Assembly: GCF_011397635.1 (NCBI RefSeq)
Contig: NC_064761.1
Coordinates: 36,110,143-36,174,142 of the forward strand
DNA from: Epinephelus fuscoguttatus
Lineage: Eukaryota; Chordata; Actinopteri; Perciformes; Serranidae
DNA length: 64,000 nt
Direction of reading: 5' to 3'
The translations under genes were made by a program, and so were the position numbers. Each line of letters opens with the position of its first letter. Position 1 is the stretch's first letter. A model generated the notes under the pieces. That model searched no databases. It was not told the origin of the DNA and worked only from the letters and a program-made list of their open reading frames with translations. Shown here one piece after another: positions 45,514-56,595 of the stretch.

Positions 45514-46733
45514 GCACCCACCCACATCCGTTAATTGAAGTCCCACGACCCGACCTGCACCCATGGTTAAACACACACAGGCTACAGTCGCTCACATTAA
45601 GCTAGCTTCCGTTCTTAAATTCCAAATCCAGCGGAGGAGACGTCTCTTTCACTGGCTGCACTCAATGTCAGGATGGTGAAAACATTCAGTCACTGCCAGG
45701 TTAGGAAACATTTTAACATGCTCCTTCCACCACCATAAAGCCTCAAAAAAGGTCCTCCCTGGGTGTCTTGAACTCCATGCAGGCTGCCACCTCATCCTCG
45801 GACTGCAGAGGTTCATCATTGCGTCCTCCATGTCGGTGACTGATGTGACGACAGGGCCAAAGGTTCTACTTGTGTCACTGACTTTCAAAATAAAAGGAAT
45901 TGCGGCTTGATAATAGTGATTTAAATGTCAAAATATTACATATATACTGCAGGACTCTGGCTCAAAGTATCATCCCTATACATCATTGTCATTCACTGTC
46001 CGCCATTGTTCATGTTTCCACATTCTAAAGCTCTTTCTCAGGTGTAAATAAAGACAGATTCATTGATTTGCTATCTTCTGTTCCTCTTAGGCACTTAGTC
46101 ACCAGAGAATCAGTGTAAAAATTATCCATTTTGCTGGAGGCCTTCATGAAGCTGGTCTTATGACTTTCCAGTTGTAATGGTGTATACTGAGAAGTGTCTG
46201 TTTTCAGATGACTTCCAGACATGTGCTGAGGATGCAAAAAGCTATAAAAAGACAAATATCACCAGCGGTACAGTTCATTTGCAAACAAACCAGTGTTTCA
46301 TGAGCTACAGCAGCAGAAAGAAGATACGCTTCACAGTGGAACATTACTGGAAATCAGGCTTGGAGGCATCATCCTTGTGTCTTATGCTCACTTGGGTTGT
46401 TGGCTGCTGTGACGCAGGTCGCTCGGTGCTTGGTGTTGCGTTGCGGTTGAGCTGTTCTGATTTTTAACAGTCGTCATGAGTAGGTATCACAGTGAGCTGA
46501 CTCAGAGGGAGCAGGACTTACTGAAAATCCGTCGGGACAGCGACACTAAGGCTGCCGAACTTGTCAAGATGGAGAGGATGCTGCAGCACACCAAGAACCT
46601 AATGGAAAAGAAGCCAGAGTGTGGTTCAGACAGCATGAGCTACCAGGAGAACATGGGTCTGTAGCACAAATATTCATACTTTGAAATCTCTGGCTGTGAG
46701 TGAGTAGCTGTTGTTTTGTGGTTGCTCAGTCAT

Positions 46734-47000
46734 GGGGCAGCAGTAGCTCCGTCCATAGGGACTTGGGAACCAAAGATTTACCAGTTCAAGTCCCCATTTG
46801 GACCAAACATGGAGTGTGGACTGGTAGCTGGAGAGGTGCTGGCAAAAGAAAGAAGTGCCAGTTTGCCTCCTGGTCACTGCGGAGGTGCTCTTGAGCAAGG
46901 CACTGAACCCCCAACTGCCTCTGACATCTCTCTATTTAATGCATGCATAGGTCCTGTTTGTGCATGTGTGTATTGCAATGTGTGTCTGACAACAGAGTGA
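46734..47000 (+). mobile_element. tRNA-derived SINE in the ccdc18 relic
   Basis: The head resembles a tRNA: 'gcagtagctccgtccatagg' (A-box region) and 'ccagttcaagtcccc' (B-box, one change from GGTTCRANYCC). The body 'accaaacatggagtgtggac', 'ttgagcaaggcactgaaccc' is one I recognise from teleost SINEs. It lies in the gap between the second and third ccdc18 pieces. Confidence 0.75.
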
Positions 47001-47738
47001 AAGTTTAAGTTCTTCTTCTTCTTCCTGTTGCAGTGGAGGACCTGGAGGAAAAGGTGCGCTCCAGCAGACGATACAGGAGAAACTCCCTCCATCACACCCA
47101 GATGCTGGAGAGCCAGATGAAAACAGTGAAAGGCGAGCTGGTGGGCACGCTGGACCATCTCCAGGAGCTGAGGAACAAACTGCGCCGTTCGCAGCAGAAG
47201 GCAGAGGAGCGCACAGCTGCCATGGAGAAACTGGCGGCGGGGCTCAGGTGAAGAACTCGTTCTGCTGCCACTTTCGATTCCAAACAAGGCTTCGACATTT
47301 TCAAGTTTCAGCCGAATGTCTGACCTGACGCCCTGCATCCTGCCAACAAAGCTGTGCAGAGTTTTCAGAAAACAAGACCGCACCCATACGCCGGTCACAT
47401 AGAAGAAAGAGACTGGAGCTGCTGTGTCGGTCTTCCCTCTGTTCTCCTCCACTGTGCAGTAAGACCACTGTTTGGCACCCAAAGACTAAATTAAAAAGAC
47501 GTCATCTATGGTATTTCACAACCTGCCTTTCACGAATATTCAGAGTAGCTTCTTCTACCTTTTATTCCAAATTTCTCTTCTGCTCTCATATTTTGAAGGC
47601 TTTATTTCGACGTTCTTTGAATTTGTCAGTTTTTGCCCAGAGCCTGCTCTCTGTGTCACATTTTTTAAACTAAACTAAATTATGCATACAATATTCCATA
47701 TTTCTGTGTATTTCTTTTTCAGGCCTAGAATGTGAGCC

Positions 47739-48392
47739 CAGGTAGTTAGAAGTAATATGATCGGATTTCAGGTATCGAATTTGATCAAATCTTGAAAATG
47801 GGTTGTTCTAAAGAAAAGAAAAGCTTCTGAAATAAGATTAGATCACGTAGTCTAGTCTTGGTTTTGATCTGGATACAACCTTCAGTATGTGTTCAAAACG
47901 TCTTAGTAGCATTGGGATACCTTTGATCCAAAAATCCGGATTCAATTAAGGGTGGATTTCAGGAACAAAATTTAGTAACATTTTGCACTTGGTTTGTTTA
48001 CCAGTTATTGTGATGACGAGATAAAGTCGACATTAGGCTACCTATTAGCCTTTCAGTATAGTGAGATATAAAAAAAATAGATAAAAAAAAGGATGTTGTC
48101 CCCCATGAAATAATCCCACAAATTGCTGTCAAAATCAAACAAAATTTATTTCAAGTTTCATCTCAGAGATCTCTGTTTCAGTCTCTTGGGGGACATGCTT
48201 GAAGATAAGCAGTAATTGCTGTGTGTTTGTTGCCAGACTGCTAACATTGTGATCCTATTTGGTAATTTTGAAAAGTTTGTATCTTGACTGGGGAGATCCA
48301 ATCCAACTCTGCTTTGAAAAACCTGCACAGAACTAGGATGGATTATCTGATCCTAGACAGAGAAACATGGGATTTGTTTTAACAACTGGGTC
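47739..48392. mobile_element. Inverted-repeat element, copy B
   Basis: Shorter relative of 42203-44305: left 'ccaggtagttagaagtaata' with 'gatcaaatcttgaaaatggg', right 'gaaacatgggatttgtttta' then 'acaactggg'. The interior between them differs, consistent with copy A carrying nested insertions. Confidence 0.5.
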
Positions 48393-48587
48393 CTGGAAAC
48401 AATCTGTAGATGATTCTAAATCACTGCTGCTTATACCATTGGGACACAACAAAACTATATTAAATTGTGCATGCAGTATTCCGCATTCTGTGATGTTCTT
48501 TTACTTTTTCAGGGCTGAAATATGAAGCTTGCACTCATGTGAGATTGCTTATCTCAGAGGCAACAAAGAGTGGTATTCAACTCATAA

Positions 48588-49262
48588 CAACAGTGCCGGA
48601 CCTAGGACGTTTGGTTCCCCGGGCAAGCTTATCCACGTGCCCCCTCCTCTAAAAATAGATTATCTACTATTCTACTATAGATTATTTACTATTCTAATTC
48701 TAATATTATGATTATTGTTATTAACAAGAACAAAAGCTAATGAGAAATCAACACAATGGACAAACAATAACAATGAATACAAACAATAAGAGAATACGGT
48801 ATGTGCCCAGGATGGCTTTTGCTATTACATTCATTGTACTCATTCTTACTCTACTGCTCTCCATATACCCTCCACTCCATCTTTGCTTTTATGTTAGATT
48901 TTAGCAATTGTGGTGCACCCCCCTCTGGATGGCGCCCCAGGTGGAGGCAGTAATGACTGGTCCTCAGCCTCTGACAACAGTGCCGGACAAAACCTAATCA
49001 TATTCGGGCAAGCTTCCAGCGCAACCAGCCCCTGAATTATTATTATCAGCATTTATTATATCAACTACTAACAAGAACAAAATCTAATGCAAAAGTCAAC
49101 ACAAATAAACAACTTAGCTAACAAACAATAAGACAATATGGTATGACCAAACGTGTCATCTTCTTGTTTCTTTTATGCTAATGATCTCCACGTACACTCC
49201 TTTATTTCAGATTTTGGCAATTTTGGAGTCCCCCCTCTGGATGGTGCCCTAGGTGGCTGTTG
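48588..49262. repeat. Tandem duplication of a ~300-370 bp unit
   Basis: Unit 1 (about 48588-48959) and unit 2 (about 48976-49262) each start 'acaacagtgccgga', include 'gggcaagctt', 'aacaagaacaaaa', 'aaacaataaga' with 'atacggtatg/atatggtatg', and end 'cccctctggatgg' plus 'gccccaggtgg/gccctaggtgg'. The units have diverged by substitutions and a deletion in unit 2. Confidence 0.8.
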
Positions 49263-49283
49263 CCTATAGAAAGATGCCTAACC

Positions 49284-49289
<6 letters not shown>

Positions 49290-49340
<51 letters not shown>
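49290..49340. repeat. (TA)n microsatellite
   Basis: About 25 TA dinucleotides in a row, read directly, right after the tandem duplication. Confidence 0.95.
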
Positions 49341-49345
<5 letters not shown>

Positions 49346-50678
49346 TTCTGGGTTGCTGTATTTGCAGCCCTCCATGTTACATCCTTATGAACCCATTTTT
49401 AGTGAAGTGATTCCTGCCAATAAGTTTCTGTAATGTAAAACTGTAAGATCATCGTCGCAGTCATTGTGATGTTATTAAACTCTTAGACACTGATTAGTCT
49501 CTTTTTGCATGAACTGTTTTTATATGTACATCTACGATCTATCAACAGAAAATAAGTGTGATGAACAGAGATCATTTGTAGGACTGACACATACCGATTT
49601 GTCACTTAAATGAACTGATTTATTCTCAGAGGTGCTGAGATGAGAACATTAACCAGTGTATCACAGACTGATCTGAAGATGCAGAAGAAAACACAGTTGG
49701 GCTTTTTTTTTTAGTATTTTTCCCCAGATGACAGAAAGGTCAGTGTTTGGACTCCCTCTGGGATCAATAGCCTGTTGCCTGTTACTGCAGTGAGTCATCT
49801 GAAAGCTGTATCTGTGCCTTCCCTGTGGCTGAGACATGATTGCACCTAATTTAGCAACACGGCTTGTTTCACACAGCGTCACATGCTGCGAGGCCACGGG
49901 TGGATTTTATTCGCTGACCCTGACATGGACGTTTAACTGTGATTATAACACCATGACAGGGCAAAGTCAGATAGACTGCTCATTATTTACAGCTTTGCTT
50001 CTCCTGCCTCTGATGTTGAATGATACTTCCTGCTTATCAACTTCAAAACACCTTCATACTTCCTCTCGTCTAAAAGTGATGATTTTTTTGTGAGGATGAG
50101 TGCTGAGGGACAAAGAGTGTACTGAAGCTGATTTTGGGAAGAAACAAGATAATGAGGAACCACAGCAAACACACAAACAGTCACCATCACACTGGGCCTC
50201 GTGCAAAAAGCGATACACACAACGTTCTGCTTATTTTTGTCTGTATGCACGATTTGTTCTTATTTTGTTAGTGCCAACTGATGTCTGGGATTCACCTATG
50301 TTTTCTTATTTTTGCTCTTCTCCTTGGTAGTAAATTTTATGAGTGGTCGAGAAAAATATCTTGTTTTCGCAGTCAACAAATTGTCCGAAGCAAGGAAACA
50401 CAAGTAAATTTGAGTAACATGAATAAAGTGCATGAATCTTAGAGTAAGTTTTAAAGTAATTATGATGATTGGATTATTATATTTGTACGCTGAAGAAATA
50501 CAATCCATCTGTTTCATTTTTTATTTAAAATTTTCTGCATTGAATACTTTTATTCTGAATACCAAATACATTTTCCTGACGGTCCTTGCATACTTTTACT
50601 TAAGTAACATTTTCAATGTAAGACTTTTACTAAAAATTAAGTATTTTTTAAGTGCCGTATTAGCATTTATACTTTGGT
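49341..50678. other. Intergenic, no gene recognised
   Basis: AT-rich DNA with several short chance frames. No splice-flanked coding segment or RNA gene could be supported. Confidence 0.5.
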
Positions 50679-50694
50679 CAAGGATCTGAATTCT

Positions 50695-50879
50695 GGGGCA
50701 TTGGTGGCTTAGTGGTAGAGCAGGTGCCCCATGTATAAGGCTGTTGCCGCAGCGGCCCGGGTTCAAGTCCAGCCTGTGGCCCTCTGCTGCATGTCATCTC
50801 CTCTCTCTCTTCCCCTTTCACACTTAACTGTCCTGTCCATTAAAGGGAAAAAATGCCCCCCAAAAAATCTTAAAAAAAA
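50695..50879 (+). mobile_element. tRNA-derived SINE with 16-bp target duplication
   Basis: The head 'ggcttagtggtagagcagg' (A box) and 'cgggttcaagtccagc' (B box GGTTCAAGTCC) are tRNA-like, followed by a pyrimidine-rich body and an A-rich tail ('cttaaaaaaaa'). CAAGGATCTGAATTCT flanks it on both sides (50679-50694, 50880-50895), a perfect retrotransposition duplication. The perfect duplication argues for a fairly young insertion. Confidence 0.93.
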
Positions 50880-51229
50880 CAAGGATCTGAATTCTTCCTG
50901 CTGACACGGCATTACGTCACTAAAGTTTAATAATTTTAACTTTTTTCCCCTCTAATGCAAGTAGTGACCCTCTGGAAAATAATGTTTACTTTTTTTTAGT
51001 ATATTTAATTTAATTAGTTTCACTGTTGCAGAAGTTCTTCTTCCTCCTGCTTTTTTTTGTAACATCTCTCTAATTTATGGGCATGTGCCGGAGCATTTGC
51101 ACAAGGCACATCACCTGCCGTGACACAGTGTTTAGGGGATGTTACATGCTAATAGGTTAGTGGAAGTCATCATCAAGCACACCTAGCTACACTCTAGAAA
51201 GATGAATCATGGGGTTAATGGATAATGCT

Positions 51230-52665
51230 TAAAATAAAGAGGTTTTTCCACGATTAAAAATTATGTTTGTTACATTTACCTATTTTAATCAGTTGATGCT
51301 TTGGATAAATATTAAAGGGGAACTAATGTTTTTTCAACCTGGGCCCTATTTTCCGATCTACTTTTGTGTAAATGAGTGATAGGATGTTCAATATTTGACA
51401 TTTCTCCAGTATGAAGCTAGGGCTGACCTGCCTGCAGCCCGTGATGCACGCTATATCAAATAATAGGGCACTCAGACCGCGTCAAACAACGTCAAAATAC
51501 GTCCACTAAAAGTGCATTTTTTTCACACAGATAGGCTCGGATTGTTAGTATAATTATCCGACAACATAACAGAAAGGAGAAACGAACGTCTGTGTTTACC
51601 TTTAGCTGGAATCGGACATGTTCCTCTGCCTGTTGCAATTTTAGTATATGTGCTATACCGAAGTAACACTGCTCCCTCTCTCCTCGTCCACTCTTCAATT
51701 TCAATGAGCTCTGCATCCGTGTACGTCCGTGTATGTCTGTGTACTCCGTGTTCAAATAAATACGGTCCATCCAGATCCAGTTGGTCAAAATCGGGTAGTA
51801 ATTCAGCCATGACTACTCCAAACAGAGTAACTCCTCGTATTTGTAAGGTCACTCCAGTTGGTAACTTCCTGCAACAACTCAAATCTCGCGATTTCAGAGC
51901 CAGACTTTCATTTCACTTTTATGTTGTTGGATAATTATACTAACAATCCAATCCTATCTGTGTGAAAAAAAATGCACTTTTAGTGGATGTATTTTGACAT
52001 TGTTTGACACGGTCTGAGTGCCCTGTTATTTGATATAGCGCGCGCTCACGGGCTGCAGGCAGGTCAGCCCTAGCTTCACACTGGAGAAGTGTCACATATT
52101 GAACATCCTATCACTCATTTAGACAAAAGTAGATCAGAAAATAGGGCCCAGGTTAAAAAAACATTAGTTCCCCTTTAAGTTGGTTAAACTACTGGAGGTC
52201 AAAGCATATCATGTTGGTTTTACTGAACGAATTAAGTTTGTCAGATTATAAAAGACTCATAGGATTTACTCAACATAAAAAGATACATGCACACTGTTAC
52301 CTTAATTCTTTAAAACTGAACCAGAATAATACTTAAAATTAAGATGTTTTTCAGCGTTAAAAAATTATGTTTGTTTCCTTAACGTGTTTTTAGTCAGTTG
52401 ACAACTAAGTTTAAAACAAAATAAAGTTTTGAGTGGGATGAAAGTAAAGTAAATATGTTTGAATATCCTATATGAAATTGCTTGACCACTATCGTCACAA
52501 CTTATGCATAAATACTAAGTTGATTCAACTAATTTTTTTTTTTTGGAGGTCAAAGCAAATCATTTTAGTTGTCCTAAACTAATTGAGTTTGTCAGATTAA
52601 AAAATACTTATAGGATTGCCAGAGTTGGAACTACTTAAAAAGATGCATGCCCATTGTTACCTTAA
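51230..52665. repeat. Diverged tandem repeat, first unit split by a transposon
   Basis: Unit 1 is 51230-51311 plus 52179-52310; unit 2 is about 52335-52665. Shared blocks: 'aaaattatgtttgtt', 'ttttaatcagttga' against 'ttttagtcagttga', 'ggaggtcaaagca', 'aagtttgtcagatta' against 'gagtttgtcagatta', and 'aaaaagatacatgc' against 'aaaaagatgcatgc'. Unit 2 has extra sequence in its middle; the fold-back element at 51316-52174 interrupts unit 1. Confidence 0.72.
51316..52174. mobile_element. TTAA-flanked fold-back element 2
   Basis: Flanks TTAA (51312-51315, 52175-52178). Ends AGGGGAACTAATG / CATTAGTTCCCCT; arms mirror each other for about 250 bases, including 'cctgcctgcagcccgtga' on the left, mirrored on the right with changes. 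Subterminal 'cgtccactaaaagtgca' and 'ggattgttagtataatta' parallel 'gtccactaaacaagc' and 'tattgttaggataaatg' in element 1, so the two are related. The 51.6-51.9 kb core has a minus-strand frame (MAELLPDFDQLDLDGPYLFE...) that reads like a fragment of a protein gene, source not identified. Confidence 0.87.
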
Positions 52666-52670
52666 CCAGA

Positions 52671-55600
52671 GGATTCTTTTTTAAGAGATTTGGATGGTTA
52701 AGAACTTTTGGTGCATCTGGAATTGACTTCTGTTTTATTTTCCCATACCAGAAAATTAAGAAAAAATCTGAGTGAACTTTAAGGGAATGTTGCTGCATGA
52801 GGCCCGTAATCCATATTTCTTGTTTCATCTTTAAAATAGAAGTTAATTATGTAATGCATGATTATATAATTTGTTGAGCACTGCGTCAAACCGTGCAGAG
52901 GTGGTTTCTGCAACAACCCTGCAAAGCAAACTTCTCACAAAACAATTCTTACTCTCCACCTTCATAGGAGCACATACTGCTTTAGACATCACTTCAGTTT
53001 ATTTCCTATTTATAGTCATATATGTATTATTTGGTAAGCTTTGCTGTATTTTCTCAGCTGTAGTTTGATGTCTTTTTTGTTTTTATTGTGAAATAAGTTG
53101 TCAAAACATATCTGCAAAGTAATTTATCAGGCTGATTTCCTGCTTTGTATGGAGTGTTCTCCACCTTTAACTTTTAGCTTTGTTTGGCTGCACAGTTTAA
53201 TTAACGGCTGCCATGAAACTATAATACACAGGGGGAGAAAACAGGTTAGTCCGGCTGACTTACAGTAATGTGGCACCACCTACACATTAACCACATGCAT
53301 TATGAACTCAGCAACATCCTTCTCACACCACTTTTCAGATGGCATGTTATCATGTGATGTGTTTGCATGTGTTACATAATGAACCAGCGGTGGGATTATG
53401 CAACACTGGTGGCACGACTTCAGTAGATTTAATAAAAGGGTTGAATTGTTTGTGTGAGCTGGTGCTGAGTTTACTTTATGTGCAAAGAGAAAAACATATT
53501 GTCTACCAGAGCTCTGGCAGATGTCCCTGTTGTGACAGTCTACCAACATCCACTAAAACCAAAATAGAAACAGGCATCATAACAACGGATGTGGTGATCA
53601 CGGCCTCGTTATCACTGCATTTGGAAAAATATAAAGATCCTAAGAACAATTGCTACGATACAAGTATTTCAATTAAAAACTGTTGTTGGTGAGGTTTATC
53701 CAGAGAAGCAGGGGCATAGTTTTTGGAAACAGATGCTGGTATTGAGATTCTGATACTGGTGCCACCACCCATCTTCACTGTGATGGGGTGAAAATTAGGG
53801 ATGCAGTGATAGTGAAGGTCTTTTTTTAAAGTTAGTTATTATTTCATTAGTTATTATTATTTCATTTTGTGTTAAATGTATTTATTTCCACTTACAAAAA
53901 CTGTTTTAAAGTCGATCATGCGTTCATTACACTACTTTTGACTTAGCAAAAATTAAATAATAAATAATACAAATGTACGAAACAACCTTCTTTCCCAAAT
54001 GTCAAAAGCCTTTTTACAGTTTATAAAATATCATAATTCATCAACAAATTTCTTCTGCAAACAACTGTATTAATTCAATTTTCTCCCAAAAAAACAAAAT
54101 TTTACAAGATAACATTTGAACACATCATGAGAACATTATGATTTCCCATCACACAATACTTATTTTGACCAAACAAACCTTGAGTATAACGTAACTGCAA
54201 CCTCTGTTAGCTGTTAGCTCCAGACCCCACGAAAGCTGTTCACCCTTGCAGCAAATGTTTCCCTCTGGCCACTCAGCTGTTGCAGCGAAAAAATCCCCTC
54301 TGGCCCAGAAAGCATTTTCCTCTTAGACCACCACATGTCTGAAAACTGTTGACAAGACATTTTGAACTGCAGATGGTTTAATATTTGTAAACCTTGCCTC
54401 AAGCCGTGAAAAGCCCCTTAAAAATCCATGACCTCATCACAATGTAAAGTCTATGAGTCTAACAGGAACTTGTGGATGGGGTCGGCAGGGCAAACACTAC
54501 TGTGCATATTCAGTGGGCTGCATACAACGGAAGTAAACCTGGAAGCTAGAGAACTTTTTGGGCCAGGCAAGCAACTCCATTGGAACGACTAGGCATCATC
54601 TTGACATCTGGTATCTAGTTAGTTACAAATCTATAGTTAGTTGCATCTGCTAGCTGCTAACTGCTAACAGCTAACATTAGCTAGCTCTCCTCCTGCTGAT
54701 TTTACAACCGATTTGTTGTTCATAATGTAGCATTAGCAGTGAAAAATAGTGGGGTGCGTCCCCTGATGTGTTGACAGTAAATTTACTGCATCCATTGTCC
54801 CGACAGCGTCCTGGGGAAGATTACTGTTTGTCCCAAACACATTTTCTATTGACACGGGACAATGGGACGCCGTTAGTCTCGAGTCCTGCTTTTTAGCCTG
54901 TGCCAAATAAATGTGATACAGCAGAAAAACAGAAAACAGACACTGCCATTGGTGAATCTGTCCATTATCTGCGGAGCAATTTGAAGCTAAAAAACTCAAC
55001 AGCAGTTCCTCCTTCGTGCTTCCTTCTGTGCAGTGATACAGTTGGTGGGTGTGGTTCAGTACAAAGAAAATAGCTCCTACGTGAAACTGCTCACAACAAG
55101 GTCTGTGGATTATCTTGAGTAAGCATGTCATGATTTCTGGAAAGAGACCTCACAGGCCCAAACCAAGATGATAATTTTATGACAGCCTCAGGGGTAATTT
55201 TCTGAGACTTGATCTTGCTCCTCCAAAGCGCAGAAAGTACACTGAGAGAACACACAGTACTTAAATCAGAGTATCAGTCCGCTGACACGTTAACTTATGC
55301 TGAATTCATTATTGCATCATTTGTCCAGTCAGTCATTCAAAACAGCTGATACTTTATTATATTTCTACTGCATGTGTATAACTGTTTCATTTTATATTTA
55401 CTAAATGTCTTTGCCGCACTCCTGACCTGCAATTCAGCTGCACTCTTTAGGTGAACTCATACACTGAAACTCTAATACCTTAGCTCGTGCAGCATTCCAG
55501 TCAGGTTATTGTATCCTGGATAAATCCCAGATACATTAAAAGTAAACCTTGTTAAGTGAAGGGCGGGCTGTCACATGAGGCTCTGTGGGGGATTGCAGAT

Positions 55601-55800
55601 AATCCAAGAATATTGCTTAACAATATTCACCTAAATATATGATAAAAAGCAGACTTGCTGTCTGGTATTGCTGCATCTGTCTGAGCTTGTACCTGCAGTT
55701 TTGCAACCTAGTTGCCACAGCAAATGTTGGCAGTGTACGCAGTGTCTGCCATCCATGGATACTTTACATTGGTATGTTGAAACCTGTTGTAACAACGCTG
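52671..55800. other. Intergenic, no gene recognised
   Basis: Minus-strand frame 55131-54733 (132 codons) and plus-strand frame 53339-53692 (117 codons) have no domain I recognise and no splice context. Around 54195-54690 mirrored 'gttagctgttagctc' and 'ctgctaactgctaac' strings suggest an old transposon. Confidence 0.45.
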
Positions 55801-55929
55801 TGGTGTGATGACGTTAAGGCACAAAAAAACACTCTCTTATGGTCAGAAAAAGACCATGTTTTGGCTTCAACTAACCATGTTAAACGGCACATAAGTCACT
55901 GCAAAATTGGTAAGAGGTAGATAAGAGAC

Positions 55930-56595
55930 ACCCACTAATGGCACAAAAGCTGCTAAAAACACTGTTCTGGGTTGCTAAAAATCACCCATATTCAATGGCA
56001 CAAAAGTCACTGCAAAACAGTAATGGTGCGTTAAAAAACACCCATGTTCAACGGCACAAAAGTCACTGCAAAATACTTATGGTACGTCGAAAAACACCCA
56101 GGTTCAATGGCACAAAAGTCACTGCAAAACAGTAATGGTACATTAAAAAACACCCATGTTCAATGGCACAAAAGCCGCTAAAAAAGGGTGACAGGTCACG
56201 AAAAAAAAAACACATTTGGTGGCAGAAAACACTGGAAAAGTGGCAACAGGTTGCTTTGCTAAAAAATACCCACATTTGGCAGCACAAAAGCCGCTCAAAA
56301 AGTGGCAAAAGGTTACTAACAAACTACTATGTTCAATGGCACAAAAGTCACTGGAAAAGTGGCAACAGTTTGCTAAAAAACACCCACGTCTAGCAGGACA
56401 AAAGCAACTTGAAAAGTGGTTATGGGGCGCTAAAAACACCCATGTTCAATGACACAAAAGCTGCTAAAAAAGGGCAATGGGTTGCTGAAAAACAGCTATG
56501 TTCAATGGCACAATGACAAGTCGCTAGAAAAAAACATGTTTGGCGGCACAAAAGCTGCTGGAAACATGGCCACTGGTCGCTAAAAAACAACCTGT
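55930..56595. repeat. Minisatellite, ~56-bp unit, about 12 copies
   Basis: A unit of roughly 56 bases recurs: 'aaacacccatgttcaatgg' then 'cacaaaagtcactgcaaaa' then a variable tail ending 'gctaaaaaa'. The first four or five units are close to each other; later ones vary more (catttggcggcac, aaaagtggcaaca). Frames on the minus strand translate to repeats of a C-A-I-E-H-G-C-F type pattern, which follows from the unit and is not evidence of a protein. Confidence 0.9.

Larger units (their letters stand above)
39373..47247 (+). pseudogene. ccdc18: Decayed ccdc18 copy (three central exons)
   Basis: Three exon-like pieces with splice signals on the plus strand: 39373-39452 (QKKEVQKERVLVTLQEQQKK...), 46471-46656 (SRYHSELTQREQDLLKIRRD... 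to QENM) and 47034-47247 (VEDLEEKVRSSRRYRRNSLH..., GELVGTLDHLQELRNKLRRS). All are heptad-rich coiled coil. From memory of human CCDC18 they align in order with its central part (the region containing QYKEEL and GELKSTLRQLQELRDVL). CCDC18 lies near RPL5 and DIPK1A in mammals, so synteny agrees. Against function: exon one ends in phase 0, while exon two read after its AG starts TCG TCA TGA, a stop; exon two is open only in another phase. The last piece is followed by an in-frame TGA overlapping a CAG|GTGAAG donor. The roughly 850 upstream and 470 downstream residues of the family are not seen. A SINE lies in the second gap. It could still be a real gene with unusual structure. Confidence 0.65.

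Noticed and set aside
50695-50790. A functional tRNA gene
   Set aside because: A and B boxes are present, but there is no acceptor-stem pairing, and the A-rich tail with target duplication shows it is a SINE.
53339-53692. 117-codon plus-strand frame
   Set aside because: Low similarity to any family I know and no gene context.
54733-55131. 132-codon minus-strand frame
   Set aside because: No domain or splice context, next to repeat-like mirrored strings; probably chance translation of repeat DNA.
56063-56452. Several 75-100 codon frames across the minisatellite
   Set aside because: They are translations of the 56-bp repeat on both strands and so arise together by necessity.
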